From Adlercreutzia equolifaciens DSM 19450 (lineage in GTDB: Bacteria; Actinomycetota; Coriobacteriia; Coriobacteriales; Eggerthellaceae): a stretch of DNA of 64,000 nucleotides. Position numbers and translations under genes: made by a program. The notes below the pieces were generated by a model. That model was not told the DNA's origin. It searched no databases and saw only the letters and a list, made by a program, of their open reading frames with translations. The stretch covers positions 2,542,001 to 2,606,000 of the forward strand of contig NC_022567.1 of NCBI RefSeq assembly GCF_000478885.1, in the 5' to 3' direction. Positions 17,517 to 24,848 of this stretch are shown piece by piece. Numbering within the stretch: the first letter of the stretch is position 1; each line of letters begins with the position of its first letter.

Positions 17517-17996
17517 ATGAAAAGCCTCCTGGCCGAGTTCAAGGAATTCATCAACCGCGGCAACGTGATCGATATGGCCGTCGGCATCATCATCGGCGCG
17601 GCGTTCACCGCCATCGTCACGTCGCTGACCGACGACATCATCAACCCGCTCATCAAGCTCATCACAGGCGGCAACGGCACCGATGTCGCCGGGCTCACCA
17701 TCCCCGTCGCCGGCACCGAGAACGGCATCGATTTCGGCGCGTTCATCAGCGCCATCATCAACTTCCTCATTGTGGCGTGGGTCGTGTTCATGATTGTGAA
17801 GGCCTTCAACAAGATGAAGGACGGCACGGCGAAGCTGCCCTTCATGAAGAACGCCAAGGGCGAGGAAGCCATCGAGCACGCCCCCACCTGCCCCTTCTGC
17901 CTGGAAGAGATCAACGTGGGCGCCACCCGCTGCCCCCACTGCACCGCCGAGCTGCCCGCCCCGGCCGAAGTGACCATCGAGGTCGTGAAGAAGTAA
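17517..17996 (+). CDS. mscL: Large-conductance mechanosensitive channel with C-terminal zinc ribbon
   Basis: 159 residues. The N-terminal helix and TM1 (EFINRGNVIDMAVGIIIGAAFTAIVTSL) and TM2 (ISAIINFLIVAWVVFMIVKAFN) are standard MscL; it acts as an osmotic safety valve in the cytoplasmic membrane. After the cytoplasmic helix there is a CPFC-x8-CPHC zinc-ribbon-like tail (residues about 122-140) in place of the usual short bundle; this form occurs in other Gram-positive MscL proteins. ATG at 17517 follows AAGAAGGGA; the same frame is open further upstream but is shadow of folE. Confidence 0.95.
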   Translation: MKSLLAEFKEFINRGNVIDMAVGIIIGAAFTAIVTSLTDDIINPLIKLITGGNGTDVAGLTIPVAGTENGIDFGAFISAIINFLIVAWVVFMIVKAFNKMKDGTAKLPFMKNAKGEEAIEHAPTCPFCLEEINVGATRCPHCTAELPAPAEVTIEVVKK

Positions 17997-18033
17997 GACG
18001 CCACTCGCTTTGCGCGCTCGCCTCGCGGGTGAT

Positions 18034-18172
18034 TTCTGCTTGGAAAACGACGGGTAGCGTAGTTGCGACGCCCGCTTTCCCCTCTTTCGAGAAATGCGAC
18101 CTGGGAAAATGCTGATCAGTGGCCGCCCCTTCTGTTTGCAGAACTACGCTACCCGTCGTTTTTCAAGCAGAA
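18034..18172. repeat. Intergenic inverted-repeat element (locus b), 31-nt arms
   Basis: Left arm 18034-18064 and right arm 18142-18172 are complementary at 30 of 31 positions, separated by 77 nt. It lies between the convergent mscL and MFS genes; the right arm carries the MFS stop codon (18163-18165). It could act as a bidirectional terminator, but there is no T run on either side. Confidence 0.85.
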
Positions 18173-19338
18173 GAGCCTTTTGAAGCATCACGAGAACCCG
18201 ATCGCACGGCCACGAGGACAACTCCACATATCGTCACAAAACATGCTTGAAAGAGAAACGGCTCTGCTGCGGAAGACCCGAGCGCCGAGAACACGCCTCC
18301 ATACAGAGCGCTCGCGGAGGCGATGCCGACGTCGATGGCGTTCTGCTGCAGGGCGAGCGCCGTCGCCTGGCGCCCTTCCGCCACCTGGCGAGCAATCATA
18401 GCCTGGGCGCACACCATGGCGCCCGCATAGCCATAGCCGATGCAAAGGCCCGAAACGACAAGGGCTGGCAAAGACGATGCCGCCACGGCGAAGAGCGCAA
18501 CGCCCATCCCCATGAGCAGCCCATGGATGCCGAACAGCCGGCGCGCATCGCGGCGATCGCAGAGGATGCCGGCAACGGGATTGGCCGCAAGGCCCCCGAG
18601 CCCAATAAGCGTGAAGCACCATCCCTCGTTTTCGGTCATTCCGGCAGCCGAGATGAAGGTGCCTCCAAAACTGAACAGCAGCCCGTACCCCATGGCAGCG
18701 ACAAACGTCCCGGTCACCGCCATACCAACAACTCCCGATAGAGAAAGCGAGCCTTCCACACAGGGGGATTTTACCCGAAGCCGCTCGCGTCGACGGCGAG
18801 GGAGCCTCATGGCGCCAACGCAAGTCAAGGCAACAGCAGAGCATCCAGCAAGCATCCAGAAGCACGCGGCGAACCCCGCGGCCTTCACGAGCCCGAACGC
18901 CACAAGAGGCCCCAGAAGAAGCGAGGCGGAGGTCGTCAGGCGATACAGGCCGAGCCAGCGGCCCCGCGCCTGGGGCGGCGCCGCCTCCGAAACGGTGGCT
19001 GTGGCCGACGACCAGAAAGAAGCAAGGCCGACCGCCTGCACGCAGCGCACCAAAAGCATCTGCCAGAACTCGGCACACAGCGGGAACAGAATGCCCCCGA
19101 GCACAAACGACGCAAGGCCCACGAGCATGACCGGCTTCGTGCCCCACCGATCCGCCGCCGGGCCGAAGACGAAGCGCAAGAGGACTGCCGCGGCCAGATA
19201 CACGCTGTTCTGAAGCCCCGCTTCCGCCAACGTCCCTCCCGCGGCCACCACGAAAGAGGGGGTCAGCGTCATGAAGATATTGTTGTAGCCGTAAGCGAGG
19301 AAGGCGGCGAAAAACAGTGGGGCAAGTTTCCGGCCCAT
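18163..19338 (-). CDS. MFS transporter
   Basis: 391 residues, twelve predicted membrane segments. The conserved loop 2-3 motif is RFVFGPAADRWGTKPVML, and the central loop is Arg-rich (RLPRRRRERLRVK). Substrate unknown. It starts six bases after the Crp/Fnr-family gene with AGGAGTAGG before the ATG, so it is translated from the regulator's message. Position suggests import of the substrate, or export of the product, of the Mo-enzyme upstream; this is inference. Confidence 0.85.
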   Translation of the reverse strand: MGRKLAPLFFAAFLAYGYNNIFMTLTPSFVVAAGGTLAEAGLQNSVYLAAAVLLRFVFGPAADRWGTKPVMLVGLASFVLGGILFPLCAEFWQMLLVRCVQAVGLASFWSSATATVSEAAPPQARGRWLGLYRLTTSASLLLGPLVAFGLVKAAGFAACFWMLAGCSAVALTCVGAMRLPRRRRERLRVKSPCVEGSLSLSGVVGMAVTGTFVAAMGYGLLFSFGGTFISAAGMTENEGWCFTLIGLGGLAANPVAGILCDRRDARRLFGIHGLLMGMGVALFAVAASSLPALVVSGLCIGYGYAGAMVCAQAMIARQVAEGRQATALALQQNAIDVGIASASALYGGVFSALGSSAAEPFLFQACFVTICGVVLVAVRSGSRDASKGSSA

Positions 19339-19344
19339 GGCGAC

Positions 19345-20043
19345 CTACTCCTGCTCGAGCTGGGCAATCTCGACGAGGCGTTGCGCATCGATGATGCGAA
19401 TGGCACTGCGCTGCTTCTCGATGACCCCCTGGGCCTGCAAGCGCGAGACGACCGAGGTGACCGAGTTGCGGCTCACGCCGAGCATGTCGGCGATGTCGTT
19501 GTTGCTGTAGGGAAGCACCACCATTTGCTGCGCCGCGTCTTCCGCAAGACGCTCGGCCGCCAATTTGGCGAGCAACATGGGCACTCGCTGGGCCGTCACG
19601 TAGAACGACTGGTTCAGCATCTCGTTGGTCTGCATGGACAAAAGCCCGAACAGATAGCGCACGCAGTATTCGGAGAAATCCGCGCCCCCGCGAAGCAACT
19701 TGAAGAACGACTCCTTGGGAATGGCCAGAATGCGGCTGTCCTCCAAGCACTGCGCCGTCGACATCGTCAGATTGGTGTCGCGCAGGATATGGAATCCGAA
19801 GAACATGCCGGGGCCGTAGCGGTCGATGACTTTCTTGCGCCCAGCGGCATCGACGCCGTACAGCTCCACCGAGCCGCTTTCAACATAGTAATGGTTGCCA
19901 TCCGGCTCGCCGCTCCAGAACACCATGGCACCGGCCGGAATGCGCCGCGAGGTATAAGTGGCGCCCGCCTCGTCAAGCATGCGCTCTAGCTCGGCACGGC
20001 TGATGACCTCGTCGAGCACCTCGTTCTTTCCCGTCCACGTCAT
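19345..20043 (-). CDS. Crp/Fnr-family transcriptional regulator
   Basis: 232 residues. N-terminal cyclic-nucleotide-binding-type barrel (about 1-130, RRIPAGAMVFWSGEPDGNHYYVESGSVELYG), long dimer helix, and a C-terminal winged helix (SNNDIADMLGVSRNSVTSVVSRLQAQGVIEKQRSAIRI, about 180-222). There is no N-terminal cysteine cluster of the FNR type, and the phosphate-binding Arg-Ala-Ser element of Crp is not evident, so its effector is unknown. GGAGGGG precedes the ATG. Encoded downstream of the Mo-enzyme pair and 6 bp ahead of the MFS gene; it is the natural candidate to bind the 22-bp palindrome at 23328-23349. Confidence 0.9.
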   Translation of the reverse strand: MTWTGKNEVLDEVISRAELERMLDEAGATYTSRRIPAGAMVFWSGEPDGNHYYVESGSVELYGVDAAGRKKVIDRYGPGMFFGFHILRDTNLTMSTAQCLEDSRILAIPKESFFKLLRGGADFSEYCVRYLFGLLSMQTNEMLNQSFYVTAQRVPMLLAKLAAERLAEDAAQQMVVLPYSNNDIADMLGVSRNSVTSVVSRLQAQGVIEKQRSAIRIIDAQRLVEIAQLEQE

Positions 20044-20120
20044 AGTTCCCCTCCCCTCTCGCGTCCGATCCCCCGCGTCCGCGACCTCATTGTACCAAAG
20101 CGCCTTCCCTCGAAGCGAAG

Positions 20121-20149
20121 AGGGGCAGCGGCACTCGGTCGCTGCCCCT
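20121..20149. terminator. Strong hairpin between ferredoxin and Crp/Fnr genes
   Basis: Nine-to-ten-pair stem AGGGGCAGCG/CGCTGCCCCT with a 9-nt loop, 15 bp beyond the ferredoxin stop. No clean T run, so an attenuator or RNA-stabilising hairpin is also possible. Confidence 0.5.
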
Positions 20150-20163
20150 ATGGGAGGGAGGGC

Positions 20164-20724
20164 TTACACGTAATAGACCGAAGGCGTCGTGCCGTTCTCT
20201 TCCAAATAAGGCACCGCACCCTTCTCGGCGATGTACTTCGACACTTCGCTTTCCGGATCGTTCAGGTCGCCGACGATGCGGGCCTCGGCCGGGCAGGCCT
20301 GCACGCACCACGGACGATGGTCGTTGTCCAGACGATCGAAGCACAGGGTGCACTTCGAGGACACGCCGGCCTCCTCGTCAATCTGCGGCACCCCGTAGGG
20401 GCACGAGTTCACGCAGGTGCCGCACCCGATGCACACGTCCTGATCCACTACCACAGCGCCGTTGTCCTCGCGCTTCGCCATGGCGCCGGTGGGGCAGTTG
20501 GCCACGCAGGCCGGTTCGGCGCAGTGGTTGCACAGCGTGGGGCGGAAGTTCATCTTCACCTTCGGGAAGGTGCCCGTCGGGCGGTACAGATCGCCCTCGA
20601 GTCCTTCCACATGGGCCCAATACAGCTCGCCGGGCACGTCGTTGGATACCTTGCAGGCAACCGCGCAAGTCTGGCAGCCCATGCAGCGAGTCGTGTCGAT
20701 CACCATTCCATATTGCTTAGCCAT
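20164..20724 (-). CDS. 4Fe-4S ferredoxin-type subunit of molybdopterin oxidoreductase (DmsB-like)
   Basis: 186 residues with sixteen cluster cysteines in four groups: CMGCQTCAVAC, CNHCAEPACVANC, CIGCGTCVNSC, and CTLC...CVQAC. This is the electron-transfer subunit family of DMSO, polysulfide and related reductases, taking electrons between a quinol-linked donor and the Mo subunit. It has no signal peptide and would be co-exported with its Tat partner. Start is seven bases after the catalytic gene. The C-terminus (TTPSVYYV) resembles that of the second ferredoxin at 34271 (TKPSVYYLV). No NrfD-type anchor follows, unlike the second cluster. Confidence 0.92.
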   Translation of the reverse strand: MAKQYGMVIDTTRCMGCQTCAVACKVSNDVPGELYWAHVEGLEGDLYRPTGTFPKVKMNFRPTLCNHCAEPACVANCPTGAMAKREDNGAVVVDQDVCIGCGTCVNSCPYGVPQIDEEAGVSSKCTLCFDRLDNDHRPWCVQACPAEARIVGDLNDPESEVSKYIAEKGAVPYLEENGTTPSVYYV

Positions 20725-20731
20725 GTCGCAC

Positions 20732-23194
20732 CTACGCCTTCTCTACTTCCACCAGCACGTCGTAGAATGCCGTGCAGGTTTGGGAAATGTGCTCTTCTGT
20801 GGGGTTCAACGTCAAGTGGGTCAGCGTCTGGTAGTTGCCCTCAATGGTGTAGTCGGGAGTCCAGCCGCTTTGGGTGGCCACCGTACCGGGCACGATGCCC
20901 TCGGTGACAAACACCTTCATCTTGCAGGCGCCACGATCGTTTGTGATACTCACCACGTCGCCGTCGGCAATACCGCGGGCTTTGGCATCCACCGGGTTCA
21001 TCTCCAGCAGAGGCTCGTCCTGAATGCCCGCCAGCGCCGGAATACCGATGTGCTGGGTGTGCACGTTCATGCGGTCGTGGTACTGCAGAAACACGAGCGG
21101 GTACTTCTCGCCGAGCGGGCCCTTCGGATCCTCCAACATGGGCTTGTAGCAGGGCACTTCCTCCTCGAATTCCACCAGGTCGTCGTTGTAGAACGTGAAC
21201 TTCGTGGAAGGCGTCTTGAACACGCCGTCGGCGAAGACGATCTGGGAGTCGTAGATGCCGTCGGGACGTCCCCAGATGCCCTCTTCCACGGCCTTGTCGA
21301 AATCGAAGCCCTCCCAAGCCGGATGCTCCTCGTTCACGAAGCTGCGCACCCATTCCTCGTCGGTCTTCGACCACAAATCGCCCAGGCCCACCTTGGCCGC
21401 GAGAAGCGACATGATCTCGACGTCGGACTTGCTCTCGCCAGCCGGCGTCACCGCGGGGCTCTGGAAGAACACCCAGGGCGAGCGATCGAGGAAGTCCCAT
21501 TTCTCCCAGTAGTTGCAGGCCGGCAGCACATAATCGGAGCACTTCGCCGTCCAGGTCCAGTAGGGATCCACCGTCACGATGGTGGAGATGTTGGGCAGCA
21601 CCTCATTGATGATCTTGTTGGCATCGGGGCTCATGTTGATGAAGTTCGAGTTCGCGAACCACATGAAGTCGATGGGATTGGGGTCTTTGGTGATGATCTG
21701 GTCGTAGAGCGTCGAGCTCTTCACCATGTTCACCTCGTTGGCGCCCGTGTCGGCCCACTCGTCATAGTTGAACGCCGGAATGGTGACGCCGGGGGTCGAG
21801 CGGATGGACGCCGTGCCGCCCGCGTGGGACGCACCGCCGCCTTCCACGCCAATGTAGCCAGCCACGGCGGCCAGCGTGGCCACAGTGCGGAAGGGCGAGT
21901 GGGAGTTATAGACGCGCTGCATGCCCTGACCCATACGAATGCCAGCCGGCTGGGCGTTGATGTAATCCATGGCGAAGGCCTCGATGACCTCGGGATCCAG
22001 CCCGGTGATCTCGGAGGTGTACTCCAGGGTGTACTTGGACACCTCGTCGCACAGGTGGTCGAAAGCGGTACGGCACGCCTCGCCGTTCACTTCGAAGGTG
22101 CCGGAAAGCGCGGCCGTCACGCCCTCGGTGGTGTTGGGCACCGCCTGGTTCGCGGCCGTGTCCCACACCATCCAGGCGGCGTCCTCGCCCTCGCCGTCGC
22201 GCAAGAGCGCGCCGTCGGACTCGCGCACGAGGAACGGTGCCACGGAGTTCGCGACGAGCCAGTCCTTCGCGTGCAGGTCCTTGCTGATGATGACGTTCAT
22301 CATGCCGAGGGCCAGAGCCGGGTCGGTTTGGGCCTTGATGGGGATCCACTGATCGGCGATGGCCGCCGTGGAGCACAGGCGCGGATCCACGACGACGATC
22401 TTGGCACCGTTCTCGCGAGCCTTCACGAGGTAGCGGAACTCGGAGGTGTGGGTGTCGGCCACGTTGCGGCCCCAGAGCACCACCATCTTGGAGTTCAGGT
22501 AGTCGCGCGTGTCGTGGGCGCCGCGGCCCTGGCCGAAGCAGAGCGTCATGCCCATGGTGGCGCCATGGTCGCCCATAATGCCCTCGATGTCGAAGGCGGT
22601 GGCGCCATAGGTGCCAGCAAAACGGGTGGGTGCCTCCCAGGAGAGCTTCGACAGGTTGCCCGTGAACGAGTAGAAGCCGCAAGCCTTAGGGCCATACTGC
22701 GCCTTGGTGGCCTCCATGCGCTCGGCGATCTCGTCGATGGCCTGCTCCCAGGTGATCTGCTCGAACTCGCCGCTGCCGCGCTCGCCGGTGCGCTTCATGG
22801 GATGCATGACGCGCACGCTCTCATCGTGAGTACGCGTTCCCAAGCCGATGGAGCGCAGGCAGCAGTTGGCGTAGTCGTCGCGTCCAGGCATCTGGCCGGG
22901 GGTGACGGTGTAGATCTTGTCGTCTTTCACGCGAGCGCGAAGGTGGCAGCGCGAGGTGCAGTTCACCGAGCAGCAGGCACTCTTGTAGGTGAAGCCCTCC
23001 TCGGGATCGGCCACCGGGCCGGTCTCGGCCAGGGGCTCCTCCTCGGCGCCCTGCTTCGACGGTGCGCAGCCAAGGGCGCTGGCGCCGATGGCGGACGTGA
23101 TGGTCAGCCATCCCGCGCCCTTCACGAAGGTGCGGCGGGTGACCTTGCCGTCCTTCACGATCTCGGTGGGAGCGAATTGCTCTTTCTCTTCCAT
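20732..23194 (-). CDS. Tat-exported molybdopterin oxidoreductase, DMSO reductase family
   Basis: 820 residues. Tat motif TRRTFVKGAGW at about 19-29, hydrophobic segment, then ALGCAPS, which could be a lipobox. A 4Fe-4S site near the start (CCSVNCTSRC...CCLRS), the bis-MGD domains (GDHGATMGMTLCFGQGRGAHD, VVLWGRNVADTHTSEFRY, VDPRLCSTAAIADQWIPIKAQTDPALALGM), and a C-terminal dinucleotide-binding domain (QYHDRMNVHTQHIGIPALAG...NPVDAKARGIADGDVVSITNDRG). The substrate cannot be read off: DMSO/TMAO-type oxide reduction and, in this family of gut bacteria, catechol dehydroxylation are both possible. GGAGGAG before the ATG; the promoter with a 22-bp palindrome lies at 23304-23349. Confidence 0.9.
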   Translation of the reverse strand: MEEKEQFAPTEIVKDGKVTRRTFVKGAGWLTITSAIGASALGCAPSKQGAEEEPLAETGPVADPEEGFTYKSACCSVNCTSRCHLRARVKDDKIYTVTPGQMPGRDDYANCCLRSIGLGTRTHDESVRVMHPMKRTGERGSGEFEQITWEQAIDEIAERMEATKAQYGPKACGFYSFTGNLSKLSWEAPTRFAGTYGATAFDIEGIMGDHGATMGMTLCFGQGRGAHDTRDYLNSKMVVLWGRNVADTHTSEFRYLVKARENGAKIVVVDPRLCSTAAIADQWIPIKAQTDPALALGMMNVIISKDLHAKDWLVANSVAPFLVRESDGALLRDGEGEDAAWMVWDTAANQAVPNTTEGVTAALSGTFEVNGEACRTAFDHLCDEVSKYTLEYTSEITGLDPEVIEAFAMDYINAQPAGIRMGQGMQRVYNSHSPFRTVATLAAVAGYIGVEGGGASHAGGTASIRSTPGVTIPAFNYDEWADTGANEVNMVKSSTLYDQIITKDPNPIDFMWFANSNFINMSPDANKIINEVLPNISTIVTVDPYWTWTAKCSDYVLPACNYWEKWDFLDRSPWVFFQSPAVTPAGESKSDVEIMSLLAAKVGLGDLWSKTDEEWVRSFVNEEHPAWEGFDFDKAVEEGIWGRPDGIYDSQIVFADGVFKTPSTKFTFYNDDLVEFEEEVPCYKPMLEDPKGPLGEKYPLVFLQYHDRMNVHTQHIGIPALAGIQDEPLLEMNPVDAKARGIADGDVVSITNDRGACKMKVFVTEGIVPGTVATQSGWTPDYTIEGNYQTLTHLTLNPTEEHISQTCTAFYDVLVEVEKA

Positions 23195-23303
23195 ACTCCT
23201 CCTCTTTCTCTCGTAAGAGCAGCGATGCGCATTGCAACGCTAAATCGCCTGAAAGAGGAGGGTTCATCCTTCATGATTGCGCCCCCTCTTGGCGAATGAG
23301 GCC

Positions 23304-23349
23304 AGTATAGGAAGAGGACAGCCGGGCTTCTGCCCAACATTGGGCAGAA
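23304..23349 (-). promoter_or_regulatory. Promoter with 22-bp palindromic operator upstream of the Mo-enzyme operon
   Basis: On the minus strand TATACT (-10) occupies 23309-23304. The palindrome 23328-23349 has perfect 10-bp arms (TTCTGCCCAA / TTGGGCAGAA) around CA. With a start point near 23297 its centre falls at about -41.5, the class II activator position of Crp/Fnr proteins. No good -35 hexamer is present, as expected for an activator-dependent promoter. Confidence 0.65.
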
Positions 23350-23386
23350 CGCTTTCCCACTTTTGACTGGACGTCGAGAAGAGACC

Positions 23387-23860
23387 CTACTTGTGATAGG
23401 GCTCGCCGCGGGAGATTTTGAAGGCGCGGTAGAGCTGCTCGAGCAGCACGACGCGGGCCAGGTTGTGGGGCAGGGTGATGGGGCCGAAGGAGAACGTCTC
23501 GTCGGCCCGGGCGCGCACCGCATCGCTCACACCGTCGGAACCGCCGATGACGAACGCGAGCTCGCTTGCGCCGCGCAGAGCCAGATCGTCCAGGTGACGG
23601 GAGAAGTCGACGCTCGAGCGCTGCTTTCCCTCGATGGCCATGAGGATGACGTGCGCCCCCTCCGGCACGGCCGCCAAAATGCCTGCGCCTTCGCGCTCGC
23701 GAGCCGCCTCCACACCGCCGGCCCGCGCCGGATCGACATCGGGAATCTCGGCCACGGTCACCTTCGCGTAGGGGCGCAGCCGCTTCAAGTACTCGTCGCA
23801 GGCCGCCACCCAGAACTTCTCCTTCAGCTTGCCCACGGCAACGACGGTTATCTTCAGCAT
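23387..23860 (-). CDS. rlmH: 23S rRNA (pseudouridine1915-N3)-methyltransferase
   Basis: 157-residue SPOUT-fold enzyme acting on helix 69 of 23S rRNA. Marks: VVAVGKLKEKFW at the start, LAFVIGGSDGVSDAV (SAM-binding knot), and FSFGPITLPHNLARVVLLEQLYRAFKISRGEPYHK at the end, the typical RlmH C-terminus. AAGGAATCC precedes the ATG. Confidence 0.96.
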   Translation of the reverse strand: MLKITVVAVGKLKEKFWVAACDEYLKRLRPYAKVTVAEIPDVDPARAGGVEAAREREGAGILAAVPEGAHVILMAIEGKQRSSVDFSRHLDDLALRGASELAFVIGGSDGVSDAVRARADETFSFGPITLPHNLARVVLLEQLYRAFKISRGEPYHK

Positions 23861-23889
23861 GATGGATTCCTTTTCTTGGTGACTCTTTG

Positions 23890-23971
23890 CGTAGGGGCGG
23901 TGCTTGCGCCGCCCTTGGCTCCGAGCGGCGCCGTTGTCGGGAGCAAGGGCAGCCCAAGGGCTGCCCCTACG
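23890..23971. repeat. Small element with CGTAGGGGC terminal inverted repeats (copy A)
   Basis: Begins CGTAGGGGC and ends GCCCCTACG; each end carries a short internal hairpin (GGCGGTGCTTGCGCCGCC on the left, GGCAGCCCAAGGGCTGCC on the right). 82 bp, between rlmH and the exonuclease gene. Related to 45756-45842. Confidence 0.75.
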
Positions 23972-23993
23972 GAATCAGCCTACGGTAATGGAT

Positions 23994-24782
23994 TTAGTCG
24001 AGGTCGAGCTCCAGGCCGACTGGGCAGTGGTCGGAGCCCTCCACGTCGTCGTAGATGCTCGCCGCCACCACCTTATCGCGCAGCTCGTCGCTCACGAGGA
24101 AGTAGTCGATGCGCCATCCCGCATTTGTCGAACGGGCACGAAATCGGTAGCTCCACCAGCTGTAGCGGCCCGTCTCGTCGGGGTGCAGCAGGCGGAACGT
24201 GTCGGTGAAGCCGGCGTCCACCAGCTCGGTGAACTTCCCGCGCTCCTCATCGGAGAAGCCCGACGCCCCGCGATTGGGGCCCGGGTTCTTCAGGTCGATC
24301 TCCTCATGCGCCACATTGAAGTCGCCGCACATCACCACCGGCTTCGGATCGCTGGCGCTGCCGTCGGGCAGCACGCCGGCCTCGAGCCCCTTGCAGAAGT
24401 CGCGGAACGCGTCGTCCCATTCCATGCGATGGTCGATGCGCGCAAGTTCCATCTGGGAGTTCGGCGTGTACACGTTCACGAACCAGAACTGGGGAAACTC
24501 GCAGGCCACGATGCGTCCCTCGGCGTCCAGGTACTCGTTGCCCAAGCCGTGCAGCACCCGCAGCGGCTCCTCGCGGGTGAACACCGCCGTGCCCGAATAC
24601 CCCTTCTTTTCGGCGGCGCTCCAGTACTGGTGGTAGCCCGGCAGATCCAACTCCACCTGGCCGACCTGGCACTTCGTCTCCTGAATGGCGAAGATGTCCG
24701 CGTCGAAGGCGTCGAACACTTCCAGGAAGTTCTTCTTCAGCACAGCACGAATGCCGTTCACATTCCACGAAACAAATCGCAT
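23994..24782 (-). CDS. xth: Exodeoxyribonuclease III / AP endonuclease
   Basis: 262 residues of the exonuclease-endonuclease-phosphatase fold; cuts abasic sites and 3' blocked ends. Motifs: MRFVSWNVNGIRAV, IFAIQETKC (metal Glu), VNVYTPNSQ, CGDFNVAHEEIDLKNP, RIDYFLVSD, and GSDHCPVGLELDLD. ATG at 24782 has AGGAG five bases upstream; the longer upstream frame runs through the LCP terminator and is not coding. Confidence 0.95.
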   Translation of the reverse strand: MRFVSWNVNGIRAVLKKNFLEVFDAFDADIFAIQETKCQVGQVELDLPGYHQYWSAAEKKGYSGTAVFTREEPLRVLHGLGNEYLDAEGRIVACEFPQFWFVNVYTPNSQMELARIDHRMEWDDAFRDFCKGLEAGVLPDGSASDPKPVVMCGDFNVAHEEIDLKNPGPNRGASGFSDEERGKFTELVDAGFTDTFRLLHPDETGRYSWWSYRFRARSTNAGWRIDYFLVSDELRDKVVAASIYDDVEGSDHCPVGLELDLD

Positions 24783-24800
24783 GGGACTCCTTTGCTCGCA

Positions 24801-24825
24801 AAAGGGCCCCAATGCGGGGCCCTTT
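24801..24825 (-). terminator. Rho-independent terminator of the LCP gene
   Basis: Perfect ten-pair stem AAAGGGCCCC/GGGGCCCTTT, followed on the minus strand by TTTTGC, 24 bp after the LCP stop and just ahead of the exonuclease ATG. Confidence 0.85.
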
Positions 24826-24848
24826 CGGTTGATGAGATGCACGGCTTC

